Shown: one piece after another, positions 55,378 to 62,722 of the stretch | Layout: every line of letters starts with the position of its first letter | How positions within the stretch are numbered: the first letter of the stretch is position 1 | Origin: Pseudomonas fluorescens | Lineage (GTDB): Bacteria > Pseudomonadota > Gammaproteobacteria > Pseudomonadales > Pseudomonadaceae | Length of the DNA: 64,000 bases | Direction of reading: 5' to 3' | Assembly (NCBI RefSeq): GCF_902497875.1 | Contig: NZ_CABVHY010000011.1 | Location: forward strand, 62,001-126,000 | The notes under the pieces: model-generated | The model's input: the letters and a program-made list of their open reading frames with translations, nothing else | The model's database searches: none | Told to the model about the DNA's origin: nothing | Program-made: the position numbers and the translations under genes

Positions 55378-56121
55378 TTATCGGCTGACCACTTTCACGG
55401 TCTTTTTCTTCTCACCTTCGACCACTTCAAAGCGATACTCGCGGCCCGGCTGTTTATCGAACTGGAAGCTTCGGCCGGCCAGGATGTGATGTTTGAGGGT
55501 GGGCTGACACTCATTTTCGTTCTTGAGCGAACAGTCCTTGAACTCATCGATCACCACGACACTGTTGCCGTTATTGCGCAGTTCATATCGATTCGCTGCA
55601 TCGTCGATTTTGCTGTCGAAGCGGGTATTTGTGGGTCGCACGAAGAACACCGTGCCATAGCCCGCGAGCACGTTGACCCCTGCCGACAACTCCTTTTTGT
55701 ACTGATCGCGCTCCTCGTTCGACACTGCGAACTCGTCCTCCGTTTCCGGTACGACCGGCACGAAACGCACTCGGAAGTACCGTTCGCGGTCGCGCTCACC
55801 CATGTACAGCAAGCGTGTGCCCTGCATACCGTTGGCCGGTACGATCAGCCGCGCCGGACTCGCCATCAACCCATCGCGAGCGGTGGCGTCGGTTTGAGCC
55901 TTGATCGGCACTTCGCGAGAAGTCCCGTCGCCGTCATAGAGAATCTCAAAAATATTCACTTTGACGAATGCAGTGGAATCACCACCGTTGAATACCCGTT
56001 TCAAATAGGTACTTTTATCGCCATCCAGGTAGTCATACACCACCCCGACATTAATCTGCGGCCCGGCCTGAGCCATCAGTGCATGCAGAGATAAACCCAC
56101 CACTGCCAACAAACGCTTCAT
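55378..56121 (-). CDS. Periplasmic fimbrial chaperone, CS1/alpha class
   Basis: This is a 247-residue protein with a signal peptide (cleavage likely after AQA). It resembles the CfaA/CooB type of assembly chaperone, with PARLIVPANGMQGTRLLYMG as the F1-G1-like donor region and VRFVPVVP nearby. It would hold pilin subunits and deliver them to the usher. ATG 56121 has GAGG upstream, better than the ATG at 56136. It is 38 bp downstream of the usher gene. Confidence 0.82.
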   Translation of the reverse strand: MKRLLAVVGLSLHALMAQAGPQINVGVVYDYLDGDKSTYLKRVFNGGDSTAFVKVNIFEILYDGDGTSREVPIKAQTDATARDGLMASPARLIVPANGMQGTRLLYMGERDRERYFRVRFVPVVPETEDEFAVSNEERDQYKKELSAGVNVLAGYGTVFFVRPTNTRFDSKIDDAANRYELRNNGNSVVVIDEFKDCSLKNENECQPTLKHHILAGRSFQFDKQPGREYRFEVVEGEKKKTVKVVSR

Positions 56122-56159
56122 CGTTTCAAACCTCATTGATTAAATACCGCCAGCGCGCT

Positions 56160-58682
56160 TCAACCCGACTTTTCAGTGTTGTAGGCCGCCTCCGCCAAGG
56201 TATCGGGCGTACAACGCAAATCACCGATCATCAGGACATTGTTCTCGACGCGCTGACGAGACGGGTCAAGCCTGAACTGGCACAACAATTGGCTGCCGGA
56301 ACGCACTTCAAGGGTCGGTGAGCCGGCGTTCATTTCCATGGAGAAGAAGCCATCGACCTCACTGACCCCACGGCTGGCGTGGTTGATGATGTGATGGCCC
56401 TTGAGGGGTTGGCCTTGGGGATCGAGCAGACGGCCGAGCACCGTCAAGGTTTTGCTGATGGTGATCTTGCGGTAGTCCACGCCCCCCTTGTTCAGGTGAT
56501 AGCGGGTGCGCGCCGGCTGAATACTGGCCGTCGGCACATGGTTGCCCTCGAAGTCGAAACTCACCGAACTGCTCCTGTAAGCGGTGATCGGGACAAAGTT
56601 GCGCCCAGGGCGCAAGATCGCGCTCCCCCCGCTCAAGTCGTCGGCACGCAAGGTAATGTCTTCGATATCGGACTCGACATCGATGATCATCCCGGCCCCG
56701 CGGCCTTGATGCTGGCTGGTCATGACCATCTTGCGGGCGCCCACCGCGATCGTGCTGTCCAGGTTCAAACCGCCAGTGAAGTTGCCATTGAACGATGAGC
56801 GCTGAACGAAGGCGTCGCCATTGATTGCAGTAGTGCTGAAGGTCGCCATGCTCGACAAACCGACGCCATAAGTGTCGGTGATTGCGGTGGCCGAGACGCT
56901 TTGCAGTACGTGATCCTGCAAATCCTTGCGGTAAGTGAGCGACGCATTGTTGTCACGACCGCCATCTCGGGCGGTACGCGAGCCGATACTGCCGGAGATC
57001 TGTTGTCCCGGCGGCCCCAACGCCAGACTGACACTCAGGTCCACCCCGCGATTGCGGCTGTTTCCCGAACTGAAGCTGCCCGGACGGTCGAACACTGCCA
57101 GCCGCCAATTGGCATCATTGCCAAACAGCTCGCTACGTCGGGCCCACCCCAGGTCAAGGCCCACACCCTCGGTATTGCCCTCGCTGTGAGAGACGCGGGC
57201 ATTGAGTGAGTTTCTGTTGTCGAGCCGATGGTTAAGCGACAGCGACGAGTTGCTGGTCTGACCGATGAACACATTGCGCTGGCGAATGCGGGTACCGTCG
57301 GGCAGGGTGTCGTAGATCTTGCGGGTGTCCAGCCAGCTGCGGTTGTGACTGATCACGACGCTGCCGTGGCCGTAGCTGTAAAGCCCTTGGACATCGAGGC
57401 CCGTGCCGTGGTCTTCGGTTTGATAGACATTGGCGTAAATGCTGGCGCTGTTGACAATTGCCCAGTCGATCGAGGTGCCGTACTGCATGCTGTCCCGGAC
57501 CTGGCGGCCCGACAGGCCAAGAATCACTCGCGGGTGCAATAAAAAATTGAATGCAGCGCCAGCCGTCATATCACCCGCGGCTTGTTCTTCCCAATTGCTG
57601 AGCAGCTTTGTCTCGCGCCCGGCAAACAAGTTGTAGCGCCAGCGTTCATCGTGGTTGCGCCAGTTGTTTGGTTTGTAGACCAGCTCTTGCGTGGTGGAGG
57701 TGGTTTGACCGTCTTCGATCAACCGCACTTCCACTTCGTAGATACCGCCAGGCAATGGACGTGTATCGAGCGTTTGCAGACCGGCCGGCACGGCTTGGGT
57801 ATTGATCAATAGACCGTTACGGTAAATCTCCACCGAAGCCTGACGGTTAGCCGTGACATAGATCGGATAAACCGCGGGTTTGGGGTAGTTGATGGCCAGG
57901 CTGTCGGAGCTGCCATACATCGCGCCCAACGTTGTGTCAGGGCTTGCACCGAACGAGCGTGGCTGACGACTCAGGCCCTCGGATGTCGGTGTGAAATAGC
58001 CCAGGCGCAGAAAGTTGCCTTCCAGTTCGCGCTGGGTGTAGAGCTCATGCACGGCATGGTAAAGCTGGTCATCCGGGCCGCCGAGGCGGGCCAGTTGCAG
58101 ATTGACCGCCTGGGTCCAGTTGCCCAGGCTACTGCTGGCTTCCAGACCATAACGCCCCCCCAGATTCTGATCCTGGCCACCATTGAGGTTCAACAGATTG
58201 CGCACGATCAAGCCACTGCTGCCGCCTTCCGGCTGGGCGTAGAATCGTTGTTCTTCGGTGTTACGCTCCGCATTTTCAGTGAGGATCGACACCTGGGAAT
58301 TCTCGAGGCTGTAATGCACCGCCAGCATCTGCTCGGGGCAGTTTTTTTCGCAGGCACCCAATGCCGCGCCTTGTTGAAGATACATTGACCAGATTTCACG
58401 CTCGCTGGCCTTGATGTTGCTATCGCTGACATCGGTGAAGTCAACGAGGGTGATGCGATCATCGCGAGATAACACGACCATTGCCTCACCGAGAAACTGT
58501 TGGTCAAGTTCCACGCGCACGGCCAAAGGTACATCGAAGAAGTGTTCTTCGAACTCAGCCGGCAACCCCTTGGCTTGAGCGAGCAAACTTCGGGGTGTAT
58601 CGCCACGATCAGTGGGCGCAGCCAAAGCGGTCGCGCACATGAGCAGTGCAAGCGCCGCCGCGATGGGAGTCATCGGGAACAT
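56160..58682 (-). CDS. Outer-membrane fimbrial usher, CS1 (CfaC/TcfC) type
   Basis: This 840-residue protein has a signal peptide (cleavage after ALAA or close by), an N-terminal domain, a large beta-barrel (about 170-690) with a plug-like insertion (PIYVTANRQASVEIYRNGLLI, PGGIYEVEVRLIEDG) and a C-terminal domain with a cysteine (LLCQFRLDPSRQR). It forms the pore through which fimbrial subunits are threaded and joined. Its length fits the alpha-class ushers rather than the shorter or longer classes by general appearance. It follows the major pilin gene after a 106-bp gap that contains a hairpin. Confidence 0.87.
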   Translation of the reverse strand: MFPMTPIAAALALLMCATALAAPTDRGDTPRSLLAQAKGLPAEFEEHFFDVPLAVRVELDQQFLGEAMVVLSRDDRITLVDFTDVSDSNIKASEREIWSMYLQQGAALGACEKNCPEQMLAVHYSLENSQVSILTENAERNTEEQRFYAQPEGGSSGLIVRNLLNLNGGQDQNLGGRYGLEASSSLGNWTQAVNLQLARLGGPDDQLYHAVHELYTQRELEGNFLRLGYFTPTSEGLSRQPRSFGASPDTTLGAMYGSSDSLAINYPKPAVYPIYVTANRQASVEIYRNGLLINTQAVPAGLQTLDTRPLPGGIYEVEVRLIEDGQTTSTTQELVYKPNNWRNHDERWRYNLFAGRETKLLSNWEEQAAGDMTAGAAFNFLLHPRVILGLSGRQVRDSMQYGTSIDWAIVNSASIYANVYQTEDHGTGLDVQGLYSYGHGSVVISHNRSWLDTRKIYDTLPDGTRIRQRNVFIGQTSNSSLSLNHRLDNRNSLNARVSHSEGNTEGVGLDLGWARRSELFGNDANWRLAVFDRPGSFSSGNSRNRGVDLSVSLALGPPGQQISGSIGSRTARDGGRDNNASLTYRKDLQDHVLQSVSATAITDTYGVGLSSMATFSTTAINGDAFVQRSSFNGNFTGGLNLDSTIAVGARKMVMTSQHQGRGAGMIIDVESDIEDITLRADDLSGGSAILRPGRNFVPITAYRSSSVSFDFEGNHVPTASIQPARTRYHLNKGGVDYRKITISKTLTVLGRLLDPQGQPLKGHHIINHASRGVSEVDGFFSMEMNAGSPTLEVRSGSQLLCQFRLDPSRQRVENNVLMIGDLRCTPDTLAEAAYNTEKSG

Positions 58683-58716
58683 GAACGGAATACTCTGAAG
58701 ATGACAATCTTTGAAC

Positions 58717-58748
58717 CCGGCCGACAGATAACAGCGCCCGTCGGCCGG
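58717..58748 (-). promoter_or_regulatory. Hairpin between major pilin and usher genes
   Basis: CCGGCCGAC (58717-58725) pairs fully with GTCGGCCGG (58740-58748) around a 14-nt loop, with no T run. Such elements commonly keep pilin message abundant relative to the usher message by blocking decay or attenuating transcription. Confidence 0.6.
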
Positions 58749-58788
58749 TGAACATCATTAAGCAAGGAACAACTTACTTAATAACCGC

Positions 58789-59277
58789 TTATGGAGCGAC
58801 GCGAGGGATAGCGTCAAAAACCACAACAGGTGTCGCGGTATACAAACCGTTTTGACCGCCAGCAGGGTCTGCAGCGCTAATCACCAAACGGGCTTTCATT
58901 GGCATGTTGGACTCGGCATCGCCGACGACTTCCGCCGAAGAACCCGTCAACACTTTACCGTTGAACGTATAGGTCAAGGCGATGGTGTTGGCTCCGTTGA
59001 ACAGCGGCTGCGGGCCACCTTCAACATAGGCGGCTACCGAGCCATTAGTATGCTGCACGTCGTAGTCGGCCTCCAGGGTGGTCAGTTTGTTTGACCCGAG
59101 GATGAGCGACATTTTTTCGTCTTTACCGAAGTTTGGATTAGTGGGCTGTGCGTGGAACACCGTGCTCGGAATGTTTGCGCTGATGTTGATTGCGCTACGG
59201 GATTCTTCAGCAAAAGCCGTCGAAGCGCTCAGGGCTAGAATTGCGAAGGGGGCAGCGATTGCGATTTTTTTGAACAT
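58789..59277 (-). CDS. CS1-type fimbrial major subunit
   Basis: This is a 162-residue pilin with a signal peptide (MFKKIAIAAPFAILALSAST, cleavage after AFA). The mature sequence begins EESRSAINISANIPSTVF and carries the alternating strands of alpha-fimbrial subunits, with GLYTATPVVVFDAIP at the C-terminus. It forms the shaft of the fibre. As the first gene of the operon, followed by a hairpin, it should be the most expressed. The order here is major pilin, usher, chaperone, minor pilin, two tip adhesins. Confidence 0.85.
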   Translation of the reverse strand: MFKKIAIAAPFAILALSASTAFAEESRSAINISANIPSTVFHAQPTNPNFGKDEKMSLILGSNKLTTLEADYDVQHTNGSVAAYVEGGPQPLFNGANTIALTYTFNGKVLTGSSAEVVGDAESNMPMKARLVISAADPAGGQNGLYTATPVVVFDAIPRVAP

Positions 59278-59717
59278 TGTGGATACCTGTCATTTGAAAG
59301 GGTCGGACCGTTGAAAGTTTTTGATCAGCCGTGACGCGCCCTTCCGTTGTAGAAAGGTGCTGGCACGTCACTATTTCTTAATTGCCATAACGGCTATTTA
59401 GTTCAACTTTCAACGCCAGGCCATGATCGACCAAACCCCAATCAAAGTAAGCAGGCAACGTCCGGAACATGCGTAGTTAACTCACCTCGCAACGACAGTG
59501 AAAAAACCAGAAAAAACCAGAAAATAGATGATTAACCGTAAGTACCGGATGACAGACAGATTAAATCAAAACGCATGACAGATCAGTTCCTCCCTGCAAC
59601 TTCCGTAAGACTAATACCACGAACCTTATAAATAAAGGCCGAACTCGATACATTAGAGAGTTAACACTAAATCATTCTCTTTTGAATATGAATAAATAAG
59701 AAGTTTTAGCGATCGAC

Positions 59718-59740
59718 AATTGTTCGACAATCGAACAATT
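59718..59740. promoter_or_regulatory. Perfect 23-bp palindrome, unknown operator
   Basis: AATTGTTCGA and its exact complement flank a central CAA. There is no adjacent T run, so an operator is more likely than a terminator. It lies about 440 bp upstream of the major pilin gene and 130 bp before the yqjI-like gene. The protein that binds it is unknown. Confidence 0.5.
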
Positions 59741-59823
59741 TCCAAACCTGATGGATCCGCCAGCTCCCGGCACCGGGGTTGCATTCGCCTGCACCGCTGG
59801 TCCTGCCCTCTTGCTTTTTCATT

Positions 59824-59846
59824 AAGATATATCTTAAGTTATATCT
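59824..59846. promoter_or_regulatory. PadR/YqjI-type operator
   Basis: AAGATATATCTT (59824-59835) is a perfect palindrome, and AGATATA (59825-59831) is repeated inverted as TATATCT (59840-59846). It ends 23 bp before the yqjI-like start. TATA-rich inverted repeats are typical for PadR-family autoregulation. Confidence 0.55.
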
Positions 59847-59869
59847 AAACCCGACGAGAGAGAAAAAAA

Positions 59870-60442
59870 ATGAGAGAGCATCATCCCCATCGAGAGCAGG
59901 GTGACGGCCGCGACGGCTTCGAAAAACGCCCCGGTCGTGAGCGCGGCGGCCGTGGCCCGCGAGTCTTCGCCCCGGGTGATCTGAAATTACTGCTGCTGGC
60001 GCTGATCGCCGAACAGCCGTGTCATGGCTACGACCTGATCCGCCAGATCGAAGGTATGTTCGACGGCGCCTACAGCCCCAGCCCCGGAGTGATTTACCCG
60101 ACCCTGACCTTCCTCGAAGAAAGCGAGTTGATCCAGGGCGACGCTGAAGGCGGAAAAAAACGTTACAGCCTGACCGATGCCGGTCGTCTGTCCTTAAGCG
60201 AGCAAGCAATAGCCCTGGACGGCGTGCGCACGCGCATCGATGTCAGCAAGCGCTCATTGCGTGGCTATGACCGTCCGGCGGAGGTCCACGAGGCCGTGCA
60301 CAACCTGCGGCATGCCCTGCAACTGCATCACGGACGCTGGAGCCCGGAAGAAATCCTCCGGGTGCGCGACCTGCTGAACAACACCGCCAAAGCCATCGTC
60401 GACGGCCCTGCCGTTCAACCTGCGCCGGAGACAGTCGAATGA
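59870..60442 (+). CDS. yqjI: PadR family regulator, YqjI-like
   Basis: This is a 190-residue repressor. The first 40 residues are charged and contain several histidines (MREHHPHREQ), as in E. coli YqjI, where the tail binds metal. The winged helix follows (DLKLLLLALIAEQPCHGYDLIRQIE, PSPGVIYPTLTFLEESELI, GGKKRYSLTDAGR). E. coli YqjI represses the neighbouring ferric reductase gene and responds to nickel and iron; the same is expected here. An inverted repeat lies just upstream. It overlaps the next gene by ATGA. Confidence 0.85.
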   Translation: MREHHPHREQGDGRDGFEKRPGRERGGRGPRVFAPGDLKLLLLALIAEQPCHGYDLIRQIEGMFDGAYSPSPGVIYPTLTFLEESELIQGDAEGGKKRYSLTDAGRLSLSEQAIALDGVRTRIDVSKRSLRGYDRPAEVHEAVHNLRHALQLHHGRWSPEEILRVRDLLNNTAKAIVDGPAVQPAPETVE

Positions 60443-61224
60443 CCACCGTTACCGTGCAAACGATTCACCGTGTCAGCCATGAGATCAAACGTCGTCGCCT
60501 GCAAGTGCTGCGAGTCGTCGATCTGACCCCGCGCATGCGCAGGATTACCCTCGGTGGGCCGGAACTGGCCGGGTTCGTCAGCCTGGGCAGCGATGACCAT
60601 GTGAAGTTGCTGTTCCCGCAGACGCCTGAAGAACATGCCGCGCTGGAAACCCTGGTGCTCGGCGCCGGCAAAGACGGCGGCCCGATGCCCGCCATGCGCG
60701 ACTACACCCCGCGACGCTACGACCTGCAAACCCTTGAGCTGGACATCGACTTCGTGCTGCACGGCGACGGTCCTGCGGCGACCTGGGCTGAACAGGCCAA
60801 ACCAGGGCAATACCTGCACATCGGCGGGCCACGCGGCTCGATGGTGGTGCCGGACATCTTCGACAGCTACCTGCTGATCGGCGACGAAACCGCCCTGCCC
60901 GCCATCGCCCGCCGCCTGGAAGGCCTGGGCGCCAATCGCCGCGCACGGGTGGTGGTCGAAGTGGAAAACGCCGCCGAACGGCAAACGCTGGAAAGCGCTG
61001 CTCAAGTCGAGGTGATCTGGGTACTGCGCGAAGGCGGCACTGAGGACTTGTTGAGCACCGTGCAGCAGCTGCAAATGCCGAGCGGCGAGTTGTATGCCTG
61101 GGTGGCGACTGAAGCCAAGGTGTCCCGGCAGATTCGTCGAGTGCTGCTCGATGAGCACCAGCTCAATGAAGCATTCGTTAAAGCCGTTGGGTATTGGCGG
61201 TTGGAGGGGGGTGAGGAGGAGTGA
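60439..61224 (+). CDS. yqjH: Siderophore-interacting protein/ferric reductase (YqjH/ViuB-like)
   Basis: This is a 261-residue cytoplasmic flavoprotein with an N-terminal FAD-binding domain (RMRRITLGGPELAGF, MRDYTPRRYD, GPRGSMVVPD) and a C-terminal NAD(P)H-binding part (YLLIGDETALPAIARRLE, AWVATEAKVSRQIRRVLLDE). The family reduces ferric siderophores to release iron. It overlaps the yqjI-like regulator by four bases, the known regulatory pairing. A REP doublet follows. Confidence 0.92.
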   Translation: MTTVTVQTIHRVSHEIKRRRLQVLRVVDLTPRMRRITLGGPELAGFVSLGSDDHVKLLFPQTPEEHAALETLVLGAGKDGGPMPAMRDYTPRRYDLQTLELDIDFVLHGDGPAATWAEQAKPGQYLHIGGPRGSMVVPDIFDSYLLIGDETALPAIARRLEGLGANRRARVVVEVENAAERQTLESAAQVEVIWVLREGGTEDLLSTVQQLQMPSGELYAWVATEAKVSRQIRRVLLDEHQLNEAFVKAVGYWRLEGGEEE

Positions 61225-61251
61225 TTCACCCTCACTGGAGAGCGAACTTTT

Positions 61252-61399
61252 GTGGCGAGGGGGCTTGCCCCCGTTGGGTCGCGTAGCGGCCCCAAAGCCA
61301 GCCAGCCGCGGTGTTCCTGACAAAACACACAGGTTTTGGGAGTGCTTCGCACTCCAGCGGGGGCAAGCCCCCTCGCCACAGCAAGCTCCCTCGCCACAA
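61252..61399. repeat. REP doublet (family C) plus extra half unit
   Basis: GTGGCGAGGGGGCTTGCCCCC at the left is inverted at about 61,359-61,379. A further unit GCAAGCTCCCTCGCCACAA at 61,381-61,399 follows at once, so this array has three ends rather than two. It lies between convergent genes. Confidence 0.9.
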
Positions 61400-61402
61400 C
61401 AT

Positions 61403-62068
61403 TCAATCTGCGCTGGAGCGCCGTCCCCGCCACCGATCCACCCCAACCACCACCAACGAAATCAACACCAACCCGACCAGTATCCCCGCGGCGTTGATAA
61501 ACACCTGTGGATAACCCAGGCGGGCAACATCGATAAAGGGGTACGGGTACTGCCCCAGCGATTGCCCTCGCATCAGCGCATAGGCGAAGTACACCAACGG
61601 GTAGATTACCCACAAGGCGATATGCCTGAGACGCAACGTCCCCTTCGGCACACAGAGCCACCAATAGCCAAAAAACAACAGCGGCATCACGTCGTGCAGC
61701 AACTCATCGGCGAGAAACTGCCAGCCTTGCGGATGCCATAAATGCCGCAGCAACAGGCTGTAGGCCAGCCCGACCAGTGTGATACTCGCCGCTATCCCAC
61801 TGCTGACCCATGGCTGCAGAAAAAAATCCCGGGCCTTCGATACCTGCGGGTTCAGCTCATAGGTCAGTACCACGGCAACCAGAGTGTTGCTGAGCACGGT
61901 AAAGAAGCTGAAAAAACTCACCAGGCCACCCAGCAGACTGGCTTCGACACTCCAGCGACCATAGAGAATCAGATACAGCTGAATGCTCAATCCCGCCCAG
62001 CCAAGGACCGCGGCCGTCGCAATAAAACTCCGCATCGTGCGTGAGTAGGTAGCCTGCTCGGCGTGCAT
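61403..62068 (-). CDS. Pr6Pr family membrane protein
   Basis: This is a 221-residue inner-membrane protein with about six helices. Features include SFFSFFTVLSNTLVAVVLTYE, LLHDVMPLLFFGYWWLCVPKG and YPLVYFAYALMRG, which match the Pr6Pr family (related to FAR-17a/AIG1-like proteins). Its function is not known. AGGA lies about 8 nt before ATG 62068. It is 9 bp downstream of the VF530-type gene and probably shares its transcript. Confidence 0.8.
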   Translation of the reverse strand: MHAEQATYSRTMRSFIATAAVLGWAGLSIQLYLILYGRWSVEASLLGGLVSFFSFFTVLSNTLVAVVLTYELNPQVSKARDFFLQPWVSSGIAASITLVGLAYSLLLRHLWHPQGWQFLADELLHDVMPLLFFGYWWLCVPKGTLRLRHIALWVIYPLVYFAYALMRGQSLGQYPYPFIDVARLGYPQVFINAAGILVGLVLISLVVVGVDRWRGRRSSAD

Positions 62069-62077
62069 CCTGGTGTC

Positions 62078-62308
62078 CTAGATCGGACGTTTGGTGCGTT
62101 GCAGCTTTACGTACAAGCCTTCGACTTTCTCACGAGCCCAAGGGGTTTTACGCAGGAAGGTCAGGCTCGACTTGATGCTTGGATCACTCTTGAAGCAGCG
62201 AATATCAATGCGCTCGGCCAGCCCCGACCATTCATAGTGTTCAACCAGCGCGGTGAGGATCTGTTCCAGGGTCACGCCGTGCAGCGGGTCGTTGTTCGGT
62301 GCGGTCAT
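62078..62308 (-). CDS. VF530 family DNA-binding protein
   Basis: This small 76-residue protein has the VF530 pattern: [32 protein letters not shown] and [22 protein letters not shown] solved member of the family is a helical DNA-binding protein; its cellular role is not established. It is the first gene of a short leftward unit with the Pr6Pr gene. Confidence 0.9.
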   Translation of the reverse strand: MTAPNNDPLHGVTLEQILTALVEHYEWSGLAERIDIRCFKSDPSIKSSLTFLRKTPWAREKVEGLYVKLQRTKRPI

Positions 62309-62388
62309 GCCAGGCCTTTGAGCGAAGAAGGAAAAGGAAGCCGCGCACCTTAGCCGATGTGCTAGACGGTTAACTATAGGTGAACCAG

Positions 62389-62530
62389 AAAAGATCGCAG
62401 CCTGCGGCAGCTCCTACGGATTGCGTTCACATATAGATAACGGATGTACCCGATCCCCGGATTGCGTTCACACATTGATAACGGATGTACCCGGTCTGTG
62501 TAGGAGCTGTCGCAGGCTGCGATCTTTTGA
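62389..62530. repeat. REP doublet (family A) with tandem repeat in the spacer
   Basis: AAAAGATCGCAGCCTGCGGC at the left is inverted at 62,498-62,530. The spacer is filled by two direct copies of a 41-bp unit, starting at 62418 and 62459. Confidence 0.88.
62418..62499. repeat. Two direct copies of a 41-bp unit
   Basis: Both copies begin GGATTGCGTTCACA and contain GATAACGGATGTACCCG, with a few differences between. They lie inside the spacer of a REP doublet. Confidence 0.8.
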
Positions 62531-62722
62531 CTGTTACCAAATCCGAAATGATCCATGTCAATAAAAGCGCTTTCTCTCTCGTCGGCAGCGCTTTATCCTT
62601 CCAACCCTTGATGCTGAATCGCTTCATCTTCCTTTTTTAAATCAGCGGCATGCCGTTCTCGAATCGAGAGCGAGCAGCTTCTATTTCTACCCATTCCCAG
62701 AAAAAGATCTAAACCCGCCTCC

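Larger units (their letters stand above)
59278..59869. other. Long regulatory region between fimbrial operon and yqjI-like gene
   Basis: This 592-bp region drives the fimbrial operon leftwards and the yqjI-like gene rightwards. It is AT-rich at about 59,560-59,710. A perfect 23-bp palindrome (59718-59740) and PadR-type repeats (59824-59846) are listed separately. No small gene or RNA was recognised. Confidence 0.6.

Noticed and set aside
62374..62627. Small open frames over the REP array and tandem repeat
   Set aside because: They translate repeat sequence only and have no convincing ribosome site.
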